A stretch of 11,507 bases of DNA from an uncultured Lachnospiraceae bacterium (GCA_905236585.1 CAJOQZ010000326.1:1-11507), one strand, 5' to 3'; shown: positions 1 to 5,814, numbered from the stretch's first letter. Translations and numbers: made by a program. Notes: generated by a model not told the origin, from the sequence alone.

Positions 1-116
1 ATGATAAAATCATAACCGTTTTTATCCATAAACCTGATATTTGGCTCGCTGAAATATCCTCTATCCAGAATAAATCCGGCATTCCTATAACCATATGCCG
101 CAGCCTTCTCCAGCAT
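1..116 (-). pseudogene. DDE transposase fragment (IS4/IS1634-like), cut at both visible ends
   Basis: Read on the minus strand, 116 down to 3 is one open frame whose product contains AGFILDRGYFSEPNIRFMD and then KNGYDFI, and it runs off the left edge. The FxxDRGYFS block is typical of the region around the second catalytic aspartate of IS4/IS1634-type DDE transposases. That block is normally a couple of hundred residues into the protein, so the N-terminal part is missing here. To the right the same frame stays open but becomes the antisense of an integrase coding sequence, so the two fragments meet at about 105-117. The ATG at 116-114 is probably an internal methionine rather than a real start. 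The family is inferred from a short motif. Whether the left part is intact cannot be seen. Confidence 0.6.
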
Positions 117-210
117 GGGGGACACGGAGAAGATGGTCATGGAAGTGTATTCGCACATCGTGGAGGAGAGGGAGGATGCGGCAGGCGTCATAGGCAGCAT
201 CTTCACATGA
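115..210 (+). pseudogene. C-terminal remnant of a tyrosine recombinase (phage/ICE integrase)
   Basis: The plus-strand frame from 115 to the TGA at 208-210 gives 31 residues starting MGDTEKMVMEVYSHI. This matches the last part of tyrosine recombinases: the (G-H/D)-x(4-7)-x-M-x-x-Y-S-H block that carries the nucleophilic tyrosine (Y12 of the fragment), followed by a charged helix. Everything upstream (arm-binding, core-binding and most catalytic residues, including the Arg-His-Arg set) is absent and replaced by transposase sequence on the other strand. This is therefore a dead remnant. It lies 243 bp from the 3' end of a tRNA-Pro gene, which is the usual type of integration target for this family. 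The ATG at 115 is only a convenient boundary. Confidence 0.65.
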
Positions 211-217
211 CGCGCGC

Positions 218-260
218 GCCGCTTTTCGCATGGAAAAGGACTGCGGACGCGGCCTTTTTT
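218..260 (+). terminator. possible terminator of the integrase remnant
   Basis: An inner stem CTTTTC (222-227) / GAAAAG (233-238) with loop GCATG sits inside an outer GCCGC (218-222) / GCGGC (249-253) pairing, followed by six T (255-260). The inner and outer stems share base 222 and the 3' side has a long bulge, so the fold is imperfect. The position, eight bases after the integrase stop, supports the call. Confidence 0.3.
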
Positions 261-292
261 GCGCCATGAGGCGGCCGTTCCGGCGGCATGAT

Positions 293-352
293 TTGTTTTC
301 AAATTGTTTTCATTATGCTTTTGAAACGCATTGTTTTCACATTGTTTTCATT
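293..352. repeat. paired direct repeats of TTGTTTTCA
   Basis: The 9-mer TTGTTTTCA occurs four times, at 293-301, 304-312, 331-339 and 342-350. Within each pair the copies start 11 bp apart, about one helical turn. The two 22-bp units (293-314 and 331-352) are identical except at one base and start 38 bp apart. They lie between an integrase remnant and a tRNA gene, in a stretch without coding potential. Iterated short sites beside an integrase are what arm-type recombinase or excisionase binding sites look like, but this role is inferred. Confidence 0.6.
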
Positions 353-398
353 TACTTTTGATTACTTTCCGCCGCCCAAAGCCGCAATGATTTTTTAC

Positions 399-440
399 AA
401 AAAAATCCCGGAAACCCTTGCAAATGCTGGATTTCCAGGA
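399..440 (-). terminator. rho-independent terminator of tRNA-Pro
   Basis: On the minus strand TCCTGGAAA (440-432) pairs with TTTCCGGGA (414-406) over nine base pairs, with one G-T. The loop is 17 nt, and seven T follow (405-399). It begins 13 bases beyond the tRNA 3' end, so the tRNA appears to be a single-gene transcript. Confidence 0.75.
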
Positions 441-452
441 CTTTCCCGCTCA

Positions 453-526
453 TCGGGGTTACCGGATTCGAACCGACGACCTCTTGATCCCAAATCAAGC
501 GCGCTACCAAACTGCGCTAAACCCCG
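453..526 (-). tRNA. tRNA-Pro (anticodon TGG)
   Basis: A 74-nt cloverleaf reads on the minus strand. The acceptor stem is CGGGGTT (526-520) with AACCCCG (460-454), seven perfect pairs. A D-arm with a GCGC stem follows. The anticodon stem is CTTGA/TCAAG (499-495 and 487-483) around the loop TTTGGGA, with anticodon TGG at 492-490. The T-arm contains the invariant GGTTCGAATCC, and the discriminator base is A. The CCA end is not encoded (TGA follows), so it must be added by tRNA nucleotidyltransferase. UGG is the wobble-capable proline tRNA. The gene follows yfcE by 52 bases but has its own promoter and terminator. Confidence 0.97.
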
Positions 527-533
527 CTCTGCT

Positions 534-563
534 ATCGTACCAAATGTACCATAGCAATGTCAA
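534..563 (-). promoter_or_regulatory. sigma-A-type promoter of tRNA-Pro
   Basis: On the minus strand there is a perfect -35 TTGACA (563-558), an 18-bp spacer and a -10 TACGAT (539-534). Transcription would start near 527-528, one or two bases before the mature tRNA. The -35 box begins 15 bases after the yfcE stop codon. No terminator separates the two, so read-through from the operon is also possible. Confidence 0.7.
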
Positions 564-578
564 ATACAATCTGCATTT

Positions 579-1103
579 TTACCGCGCTTTCTTCAGCGCA
601 AAATGCAGTTCGCCTTTCCTGTCCACGTCCGCCACAACGAAAGTCGGAATCCTCCCGTCCTGCCGCGGCAGGGAAATGCTGCCCGGATTGATAACCGTCA
701 CATCCGAAACTTCCGCCTTTAACGGCACGTGCGTATGTCCGAAAAGTGCGACATCGCAACCCGCCTCTTTTGCCGCATACGCCAGTTCGTCAAGCCCGAA
801 ATTCACGCCGTAGGTATGACCGTGCGCCATAAATATTTTATGCTTTCCGACCTCCACAACCGCGCACCCCGGCGCGTCCGACGAATAATCGCAGTTGCCC
901 CGGACGTAAACCACCTCGCAGCCTGCCTGCGCATCGATGATGTCCTCATCCCCCTCGACATCACCCAAATGCAGAAGCAGCCCCGGCTTCACCCGCTCCA
1001 TCACTTCCTCGAGATTGTCCAGCCGCCCGTGGGAATCGCTTACAATCAGCACCCGCTGTCCGCAATACGGATAATCGGGCGTTTCCCTTTCAATGAAACG
1101 CAT
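579..1103 (-). CDS. yfcE: YfcE/MJ0936-family metallophosphodiesterase
   Basis: A 174-residue calcineurin-like phosphoesterase, the usual length for the YfcE/YsnB group. The metal-binding signature is complete and in order: VSDSHG (D-x-H), LGDVEGD, VRGNCD, MAHGH and FGHTH, followed by the conserved NPGSIS near the C-terminus. Family members hydrolyse phosphodiesters in vitro with Mn2+ in the cytoplasm; the natural substrate is not settled. I chose the ATG at 1103 because GGAG lies seven bases upstream and the folded core starts soon after. Longer in-frame starts would read through rdgB in another frame. The start overlaps the rdgB stop by 14 bases, indicating translational coupling. The same gene order (rdgB homologue, then this phosphodiesterase) is known as ysnA-ysnB in Bacillus subtilis. 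The roughly 16 residues before RVLIVSDSHG are longer than in E. coli YfcE. Confidence 0.93.
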   Translation of the reverse strand: MRFIERETPDYPYCGQRVLIVSDSHGRLDNLEEVMERVKPGLLLHLGDVEGDEDIIDAQAGCEVVYVRGNCDYSSDAPGCAVVEVGKHKIFMAHGHTYGVNFGLDELAYAAKEAGCDVALFGHTHVPLKAEVSDVTVINPGSISLPRQDGRIPTFVVADVDRKGELHFALKKAR

Positions 1104-1698
1104 GATAGTTCTCCACGATCGCCTTGATTGCCCGAAGCGCTTTTCCTCTATGGCTGATCGCGTTCTTCTCGTCCGGCGACAGATACGCGGTTGATACGTT
1201 CTGCGGCTCCACATAGAAGATCGGATCATAGCCGAAGCCGTTCTCACCCATCGGCGCATCGCCGATATACCCTTCCATAACGCCGGTCACCGTCTGTTCT
1301 TCGCCATCCGGCAGGATCACATCCATCGCGCAGACAAACCGCGCCGTTCGCCGTTCCTTTGGCACGCCCGAAAGCCGTTCGATAATCTTCGCGTTCTTCT
1401 CCACATACGGCGTATCTTCGCCCATATACCGCGACGAATAAACCCCCGGCTCTCCGCCTAACGCGTCAACGACCAGCCCCGAATCGTCCGCCACCACGAT
1501 CCCGTCCACGCACGCCGCTACCGTGCGCGCCTTTATCCGCGCATTCTCCTCGAACGTCTCCCCGTCCTCCACGATGTCCACGTCCACTCCGGCATCCGTC
1601 ATCGTCATGATTTCAAACTCCCGCTCATCAAGCATTTCCTTGAACTCCCGAAGTTTATTCGGATTTCCGGTTGCAAAAATCAGTTTTTGTTTTGCCAT
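1090..1698 (-). CDS. rdgB: RdgB/HAM1 XTP/dITP pyrophosphatase
   Basis: A 202-residue non-canonical purine NTP pyrophosphatase that hydrolyses XTP, dITP and ITP to monophosphates, keeping deaminated bases out of DNA and RNA. Diagnostic blocks are FATGNPNKLREF near the N-terminus (triphosphate binding), VVADDSGLVVDALGG with the catalytic/Mg-binding acidic pair, GVYSSRYMG, NGFGYDPIFYV, and SHRGKAL near the C-terminus (base recognition). The ATG at 1698 is preferred because GGAG lies eight bases upstream. A GTG three codons earlier (1707) is in frame but overlaps that Shine-Dalgarno. The gene is separated from the upstream amidase by 163 bases that contain two strong hairpins. No convincing promoter is visible there, so it is probably transcribed from the operon. 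It is coupled to yfcE downstream by an overlap. Confidence 0.96.
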   Translation of the reverse strand: MAKQKLIFATGNPNKLREFKEMLDEREFEIMTMTDAGVDVDIVEDGETFEENARIKARTVAACVDGIVVADDSGLVVDALGGEPGVYSSRYMGEDTPYVEKNAKIIERLSGVPKERRTARFVCAMDVILPDGEEQTVTGVMEGYIGDAPMGENGFGYDPIFYVEPQNVSTAYLSPDEKNAISHRGKALRAIKAIVENYHAFH

Positions 1699-1722
1699 GT
1701 CACTCACTCCGTATAATAATTA

Positions 1723-1792
1723 GTATCTGTTCAGCAGAATGAACAGATACACGAGGCATCAAGGCTTGCGCCATTGAAAGTTGATGCCTCGT
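1723..1792. repeat. two abutting perfect hairpins in the amidase-rdgB gap
   Basis: The first inverted repeat is GTATCTGTTCA (1723-1733) with TGAACAGATAC (1740-1750), 11 perfect pairs and a 6-nt loop. It is followed without a gap by ACGAGGCATCAA (1751-1762) with TTGATGCCTCGT (1781-1792), 12 perfect pairs around an 18-nt loop that itself can form GGC-TTGC-GCC. Neither stem is followed by a T-run on either strand, so they are not ordinary terminators. A weaker inverted repeat, CAGCAG/CTGCT, lies between 1824 and 1856. On the mRNA the pair ends about 25 bases before the rdgB start codon. It could be a processing or stability element or a dispersed REP-like repeat. Confidence 0.75.
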
Positions 1793-1861
1793 CCGGTATA
1801 TTTACGTTACAGGGCAGTCGCTCAGCAGTAAATGCTTCGCGCTGCTAAAAAGTTGCAATTT

Positions 1862-2926
1862 TTATTCTATCCCAAGCGATTCATATATCGCATCCACCAT
1901 TGCCTGCGCGGCTTTCTGCTGGTAATCTTCGGAGGAAAGCAGCGCCAGTTCCTCCGCATTCGTCATAAATCCGATCTCCGCCAGCGCCACCGGCATCTGC
2001 GCCGTACGGATAATGTATATTTCATCCCCGGCGACCAGCCCTTTGCTTTCGCTTCCTAATTCCTTTAACAGATGATCCAGTATCTTCTGCGCAAAATCTT
2101 TCGAGCCTCCGGTCGCATCCGATACCAGATACATCACCTCGGTGCCGTGGATTCCCGACATCCGTCCGCTCGCCGTCGAATTGTTGTGAATGCTTAAAAA
2201 AAGATCCGCCCCGAGATCATTCGCAAGCGCCGCCCGCGCCTGCAGCGACGGATTCGAGTCGTCCGTCCGGGTATAATACACGCCGATATTTTCGCCGTCC
2301 GTCTCGAAAATCTCTTTCATTTTCAAAAGGATTTCCAAATCCAGATCTTTTTCCGCCGTTTCCTTTTTATATGCGCCGACGTCCTTGCCCCCGTGTCCGG
2401 CATCCACCACCACAAGGTAATCGTACCGTTCACGCGGCGCAGGAAAATCCAGATAAATGTAGCGGTTGTCGGCAATCGTGGACAATTCATAGATTCCGTC
2501 CATTTCCAGGATAATGCATCCGCTCGTTTCCCGCGGCTCATAATAGACGTCCACAATTTTATCCGGCGAGCCGACCATCGGAAAATCGTAAAAGTACGTG
2601 CTGCCGATGCCCGGAATCGTAATCGTAAACGTCCGGTCCATATAGTTTTCGGCGTATTCCACCGACGCCGCCGTCACATTCGCCGGAAGTTCCAGCCGCA
2701 GTTGGTGCAGCTGCATCATATCATACTGTTCAGATATTTCCAGCATCTGCGAGCCGTCCCGCAGCAGCGCCAGCACCGATTCGCCCCGTTCCATCGCGGC
2801 ATCGCTTGCCGATTCAAACCGCAGTGCGAATGTATGAAGCCCCGTAACGGCGCAGAGCAGGGAACTCCCCAACGCCACCGATGCCATGACGCAAAACGTC
2901 AGCCATGATACTACTCTTCTCTCCAT
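1862..2926 (-). CDS. exported N-acetylmuramoyl-L-alanine amidase (Amidase_3)
   Basis: A 354-residue cell-wall amidase that cleaves the bond between N-acetylmuramic acid and L-alanine in peptidoglycan. Residues 7-30 are a hydrophobic signal peptide or anchor after the basic MERR. Residues about 70-168 form a beta-rich region resembling an AMIN-type wall-targeting domain, though this is not certain. The catalytic domain spans 170-354 with the zinc ligands H178 (VDAGHGG), E192 (AEKDLDLEIL) and H247 (SIHNN), and the catalytic glutamate E317 in ALAEIGFMTN. All key residues are present, so the enzyme should be active. It starts 12 bases after the methyltransferase stop, behind a GGGGGAG Shine-Dalgarno that partly overlaps the stop region, so the two are cotranscribed. 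The domain matches the CwlD/AmiC group, but the length and N-terminal region do not allow assignment to CwlD. A role in vegetative wall turnover or sporulation cannot be told from sequence. Confidence 0.92.
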   Translation of the reverse strand: MERRVVSWLTFCVMASVALGSSLLCAVTGLHTFALRFESASDAAMERGESVLALLRDGSQMLEISEQYDMMQLHQLRLELPANVTAASVEYAENYMDRTFTITIPGIGSTYFYDFPMVGSPDKIVDVYYEPRETSGCIILEMDGIYELSTIADNRYIYLDFPAPRERYDYLVVVDAGHGGKDVGAYKKETAEKDLDLEILLKMKEIFETDGENIGVYYTRTDDSNPSLQARAALANDLGADLFLSIHNNSTASGRMSGIHGTEVMYLVSDATGGSKDFAQKILDHLLKELGSESKGLVAGDEIYIIRTAQMPVALAEIGFMTNAEELALLSSEDYQQKAAQAMVDAIYESLGIE

Positions 2927-2938
2927 TCCTCTCCCCCG

Positions 2939-4078
2939 CTAAGCCGACGGTTTCGGTCCGGCGAACGAGTAAAAATATGTCCGCATCATTCCGTTGTATA
3001 TTTTACGGTTCTTATCCGGCTTTCGTCCGATCTGCCGCGGCGCATCTTCATACGAAGTAATCATGTATAACGACCACGTGTCATGTTTCCGATACGCCTC
3101 CCCTAAGGCGCGGTAAATCCCCGGCAGGTCTTCTTCTGCAGCAAGCCGCTCGCCATATGGCGGATTAGTTATGATAAAGCCGTATTCTCCTTCCGCGCTA
3201 AAATCAATTGCGTTCTTCGTTTGAAAATCAATGTACGCCGCTACGCCTGCTTCAGATGCGTTTTTCTTCGCCTTCGCAATCATTCCGGCATCCATGTCGC
3301 TGCCGAAAAGCAGTCCCTTTTCCGGCTTTACTATCTCTTCGTCCGCTTCGCTCCGCGCCTCGTCCCAGACTTTAGCGGGAATGAGATTCGTCCATTCCTC
3401 CGCAGTAAACGACCGGTTCCGTCCGGGAGCGATATGTGCCGCCCGCATTGCCGCCTCGATCAAAAACGTCCCGCTCCCGCAGAACGGGTCCGCTAAAATC
3501 CGTCCCGGCTTCCACGGCGTCAAATACAAAAGCGCCGCCGCAAGAGTTTCGGAGATTGGCGCCTTCGCCGTAAGCGCCCGATACCCCCGCTTATGAAGCG
3601 GAACGCCCGTCGTATCGAGTCCGACCGTCACTTCGTCCTTCATCAAAAATATGCGTACCGGGTACGCCGCACCGCTCTCCGGCAGACGTGCCACATGAAG
3701 TTTTTCCTTCAGGCGCTCCACCATCGCTTTTTTCGCAACGGACTGTAAATCCGGCGCAGAATGCAGTCTGCTCTTGACAGTCGACGCCTTTGCAACCCAG
3801 AACTTCCCATCCTCCGGGATATACGCCTCCCATGGAAGCGACCGGATTCCCTCGAAAAACTCCTCAAACGTCTCCGCTCGAAAACTCCCCACGAAAAGCA
3901 GGATGCGCTCCGCCGTACGCAGCCGGATATTTGCAAGCGCGACTGCCTCGGCGTCTCCGGCAAACGACACCCTCCCGTCAAGGGTCTGGGTCACATCATA
4001 TCCAAGATCATAGATTTCCCGTTTTAATACTGCTTCCAGTCCAAAATGACAGGGCGCGATCAATGTACATTTTTCCAT
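2939..4078 (-). CDS. rlmL: THUMP-domain class I SAM-dependent RNA methyltransferase (RlmL/YpsC type)
   Basis: A 379-residue protein of the UPF0020 family; B. subtilis YpsC has a similar length. Residues 1 to about 155 contain the ferredoxin-like and THUMP RNA-binding region, beginning with the conserved CTLIAPCHFGLEAVLKRE. LHKRGYR (161-167) links to a Rossmann methyltransferase domain. That domain has the SAM-binding motif DPFCGSGTFLIEAA (197-210) and the catalytic NPPY (305-308), followed by KNRKIYNG (356-363). NPPY is typical of N2-guanine methylation; E. coli RlmL methylates G2445 of 23S rRNA, and that target is inferred here. I start it at the ATG at 4078. An in-frame ATG at 4096 overlaps the extended -10 of the apparent promoter. 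Neither ATG has a Shine-Dalgarno, so the mRNA may be nearly leaderless. It is the first gene of the cluster leading to yfcE. Confidence 0.92.
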   Translation of the reverse strand: MEKCTLIAPCHFGLEAVLKREIYDLGYDVTQTLDGRVSFAGDAEAVALANIRLRTAERILLFVGSFRAETFEEFFEGIRSLPWEAYIPEDGKFWVAKASTVKSRLHSAPDLQSVAKKAMVERLKEKLHVARLPESGAAYPVRIFLMKDEVTVGLDTTGVPLHKRGYRALTAKAPISETLAAALLYLTPWKPGRILADPFCGSGTFLIEAAMRAAHIAPGRNRSFTAEEWTNLIPAKVWDEARSEADEEIVKPEKGLLFGSDMDAGMIAKAKKNASEAGVAAYIDFQTKNAIDFSAEGEYGFIITNPPYGERLAAEEDLPGIYRALGEAYRKHDTWSLYMITSYEDAPRQIGRKPDKNRKIYNGMMRTYFYSFAGPKPSA

Positions 4079-4086
4079 AATACATA

Positions 4087-4115
4087 CTAATATCATTATT
4101 CGCCGTTGCTGTCAA
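4087..4115 (-). promoter_or_regulatory. sigma-A-type promoter with extended -10 driving rlmL
   Basis: On the minus strand a perfect -35 TTGACA (4115-4110) is followed by a 17-bp spacer ending in TGA and a -10 TATTAG (4092-4087). TGATATTAG therefore gives an extended -10. The expected start of transcription is about 4080, only two or so bases before the ATG at 4078. Confidence 0.7.
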
Positions 4116-4126
4116 CATGCGATTAT

Positions 4127-4151
4127 ACCCCCTATTAGGGGGTTATTTTTT
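4127..4151 (+). terminator. terminator-like hairpin facing the plus strand, upstream of rlmL
   Basis: ACCCCC (4127-4132) pairs with GGGGGT (4138-4143) around a TATTA loop, and TATTTTTT follows on the plus strand (4144-4151). There is no T-run on the minus-strand side. No plus-strand gene ends here, so it may block antisense transcription entering from the rlmL side, or it may be the end of an unrecognised transcript. The gap 4116-4459 as a whole is AT-rich up to 4280 and then carries two GC-rich hairpins. Confidence 0.5.
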
Positions 4152-4202
4152 AACTTTTTATAAACTAATTCTTAAAGATTTATTAAATCGTATCCAAACC
4201 CC

Positions 4203-4231
4203 TTGTTTTGTAAAAAATCATGCTATATAAT
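4203..4231 (+). promoter_or_regulatory. possible plus-strand promoter in the rlmL/hypothetical-gene gap
   Basis: TTGTTT (4203-4208), a 17-bp spacer and a perfect TATAAT (4226-4231) form a promoter-like pair pointing right, away from rlmL. No convincing gene follows. A 42-codon frame at 4250-4378 has AAGAGG only three bases before its ATG and no recognisable product. If functional, it would make a small or antisense RNA to the 3' end of the downstream minus-strand unit. Confidence 0.3.
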
Positions 4232-4289
4232 GCAAATCACAAGAGGCAAATGCTTCTTAAATCCCTTATTTATTACTTATACTCCCCTC

Positions 4290-4318
4290 GCGCGGCTGTG
4301 GAATTTCTACAGCCGCGC
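4290..4318. repeat. perfect 10-bp inverted repeat in a gene-free gap
   Basis: GCGCGGCTGT (4290-4299) and ACAGCCGCGC (4309-4318) form a perfect stem with a 9-base loop. Neither side is followed by a T-run, so it is not a typical terminator. It lies in the 381-base stretch between the rlmL start and the next minus-strand gene. Its function is unknown. Confidence 0.6.
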
Positions 4319-4402
4319 TGCTATTATGTGCTGCCGTCGCAAAAGCAAGCATCATTTCAAGCCGCCCCGACGATATGAGAATACTGTTTTTGGCTCGATG
4401 TC

Positions 4403-4439
4403 ACACAAAAAGAACTGCCGCACGCATCTGTGCGGCAGT
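4403..4439 (-). terminator. rho-independent terminator of the two-gene hypothetical unit
   Basis: On the minus strand ACTGCCGCAC (4439-4430) pairs with GTGCGGCAGT (4423-4414) over ten perfect pairs with a 6-nt loop, followed by TCTTTTTGTGTGA. It lies 20 bases after the stop of the 113-residue gene. An additional 8-bp inverted repeat (TTTGGCTC at 4389-4396 and GAGCCAAA at 4450-4457) encloses it. Confidence 0.85.
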
Positions 4440-4459
4440 GCCTCTCATAGAGCCAAATT

Positions 4460-4801
4460 TTACGCATATACGTCAATCTTGCTTCCCACCACCCCGTAGG
4501 ATGCGGCGTTGCTGTTCGCGTCATAGCCGACCGTTGCTCCGCCGAATGATGACGCGATTTTGTTGTAGACGTCATTCACCTGCTGCGAACGGCGGATCTG
4601 TCCGACTTCATTCGTCTGCACCTGCGCATTCGGATAAACCACCGGCGCCGGTCCGTTCACCCGGTTCGCATTCGCCGTCTTCATGGATTCTGAAAAGGCA
4701 TCGGATACTTCCGCCTCATTCGAAACCGCATATGCCTCCGGTCGCTGGGTGACCTGACGGACGCCGCGGATCGGTTCTAAGTTAGCAACTGATAATCCCA
4801 T
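4460..4801 (-). CDS. unrecognised 113-residue protein, second gene of a two-gene unit
   Basis: I do not recognise the family. The product has no signal peptide or membrane segment. It looks mostly polar, with an N-terminal MGLSVANLEPIRGVRQV and a Pro-rich stretch around residues 50-58. A likely helix lies at about 63-86 (RRSQQVNDVYNKIASSF), and the Gly/Ser/Asn-rich C-terminus ends GSKIDVYA. Translation starts at the ATG at 4801, behind AAGG six bases upstream. The start lies inside the 3' end of the preceding gene, overlapping it by 25 bases, so translation is probably coupled. The strong terminator after it shows that it closes the transcript. The coupling suggests the two proteins act together, but no function can be assigned. 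It is likely real given the ribosome binding site, the overlap and the terminator. Confidence 0.75.
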   Translation of the reverse strand: MGLSVANLEPIRGVRQVTQRPEAYAVSNEAEVSDAFSESMKTANANRVNGPAPVVYPNAQVQTNEVGQIRRSQQVNDVYNKIASSFGGATVGYDANSNAASYGVVGSKIDVYA

Positions 4802-5760
4802 AATCTACCTTGTTCTTCCTCCCTTCGTTCTTCTTTTGTGTTCTCATTCTGCGCGGCATTGATGATATCCTGCCGCTGCTGTGCCGATAACGTGTCCGAA
4901 GATGCTTCGCTTGCTAAATTCTTCACCTGAATCGCCGAATTGTCCGTATTCCGTTGCACCGTCCCGATTGCCGCCGCTTCCTGATTCATCTGTGCGCTGT
5001 CGGAACGCATCTCCTCCTGACGTGCCTCGCGTGCCGCAATCTCCGCGTCGTAATCATATCTCGAAATCTCGCCGTCCCGGTACATCTGCTCAAGCTGCTG
5101 GTTCGTAATGCCCGCGTATGTCGTAACATTGCTCTGCGGCTCCGCCTCGACCTCATTGACTTCCGGCTCGGGTGCCTCTGCCGCATCTGCGGCTCGTGCT
5201 TGCGCATCTCTTATCGCATCATCTGTCTGCGCCCTTGCTTCCCTTGCAGCGGCTTCGGCTTCCGCCGCCTGCTGTTCGCGCTCTCTTACCCGTTGCTCGG
5301 CTTCTTCGGCACGCTTCTGTGCCGCCTGCTGTAATGACTCTGCCGCCGGTGAAGGCTGCGCCTCCGCAATCTCCGGTGCTTCAATCTCCTGCCGCTGCGG
5401 CGGATATGCCTGTGCCGATGCACTCGCCGCACCGTCATCCCGGGCAGTCACGCTTCCGTCACGGCTTTCGATCAACTCCTCATTCCCCTCGTCGCTGACC
5501 TGTACCGTATCGCCGTCCTCGGAGACTGCTACGACGTCCTCGCGCAGTTCTTCCCGTTTTGCGCGTGCCTCCTGTGCCTTAACATTCTGCTCTTGTGCAA
5601 CCTGCGCCGCATCCGGTGTCTTGCGAACTTCGCTTTCGCGCTCGGTACGCGTCGCCTCCGGCGTACGGATGTTGGCGGACGTATTCTGAGAAGTTCCCGT
5701 AGAACGATTGGAAACGGCTGCGGCTGTATTCGGATTCGCTGCTATGTTATGCGTTATCAT
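4777..5760 (-). CDS. unrecognised 327-residue Ala/Glu/Gln-rich coiled-coil protein
   Basis: I do not recognise the family. There is no signal peptide or membrane segment. The N-terminus (1-35) is rich in Asn, Thr and Ala and begins MITHNIAANPNT, which loosely resembles the flagellin N-terminal INHNIAALNT, although nothing else in the protein is flagellin-like. Residues 50-75 and about 138-195 are charged Ala/Glu/Gln/Arg repeats with coiled-coil character. Residues 74-96 (VVAVSEDGDTVQVSDEG) are acidic. Residues 217-245 (NQQLEQMYRDGEISRYDYD) resemble a SHOCT-type helical hairpin. The C-terminal 50 residues are polar. The start is secure: AAAGGAGG lies seven bases before the ATG. The gene has a good promoter at 5815-5842 and shares a transcript with the overlapping 113-residue gene. 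The low-complexity composition suggests a structural or scaffold protein, which is speculation. Confidence 0.8.
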   Translation of the reverse strand: MITHNIAANPNTAAAVSNRSTGTSQNTSANIRTPEATRTERESEVRKTPDAAQVAQEQNVKAQEARAKREELREDVVAVSEDGDTVQVSDEGNEELIESRDGSVTARDDGAASASAQAYPPQRQEIEAPEIAEAQPSPAAESLQQAAQKRAEEAEQRVREREQQAAEAEAAAREARAQTDDAIRDAQARAADAAEAPEPEVNEVEAEPQSNVTTYAGITNQQLEQMYRDGEISRYDYDAEIAAREARQEEMRSDSAQMNQEAAAIGTVQRNTDNSAIQVKNLASEASSDTLSAQQRQDIINAAQNENTKEERREEEQGRLWDYQLLT

Positions 5761-5814
5761 AGGGATTCCTCCTTTCCGCCTGATAATCGCCTAAAAAGGC
5801 ATAGACTTGATTTT

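Noticed and set aside
85..267. 60-codon minus-strand frame
   Set aside because: It is antisense to the integrase remnant and has no recognisable product, no ribosome binding site and Arg/His-rich composition typical of a shadow frame.
293..352. CRISPR-like array
   Set aside because: Repeats are 9-22 bp, only two to four copies, without uniform spacers or cas genes.
1104..1259. N-terminal extension of the phosphodiesterase
   Set aside because: The extra 52 codons are a shadow of rdgB in another frame; the ATG at 1103 has a good ribosome binding site and fits the family length.
1699..1707. GTG start for rdgB giving three extra residues
   Set aside because: The GTG overlaps the Shine-Dalgarno GGAG that serves the ATG at 1698.
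4250..4378. 42-codon plus-strand frame after the TATAAT at 4226
   Set aside because: The AAGAGG is only three bases from the ATG, the frame contains a perfect 10-bp hairpin and the product has no clear features; kept only as a possible transcript.
4203..4499. 98-codon plus-strand frame in the gap
   Set aside because: No ribosome binding site, it starts inside a candidate promoter -35, it spans two structural hairpins and it overlaps the terminator and 3' end of a real gene.
5108..5689. 193-codon plus-strand frame rich in Ser, Ala and Cys
   Set aside because: It is the antisense shadow of the Ala/Glu/Gln-rich gene, which has a strong ribosome binding site and promoter; this frame has neither.
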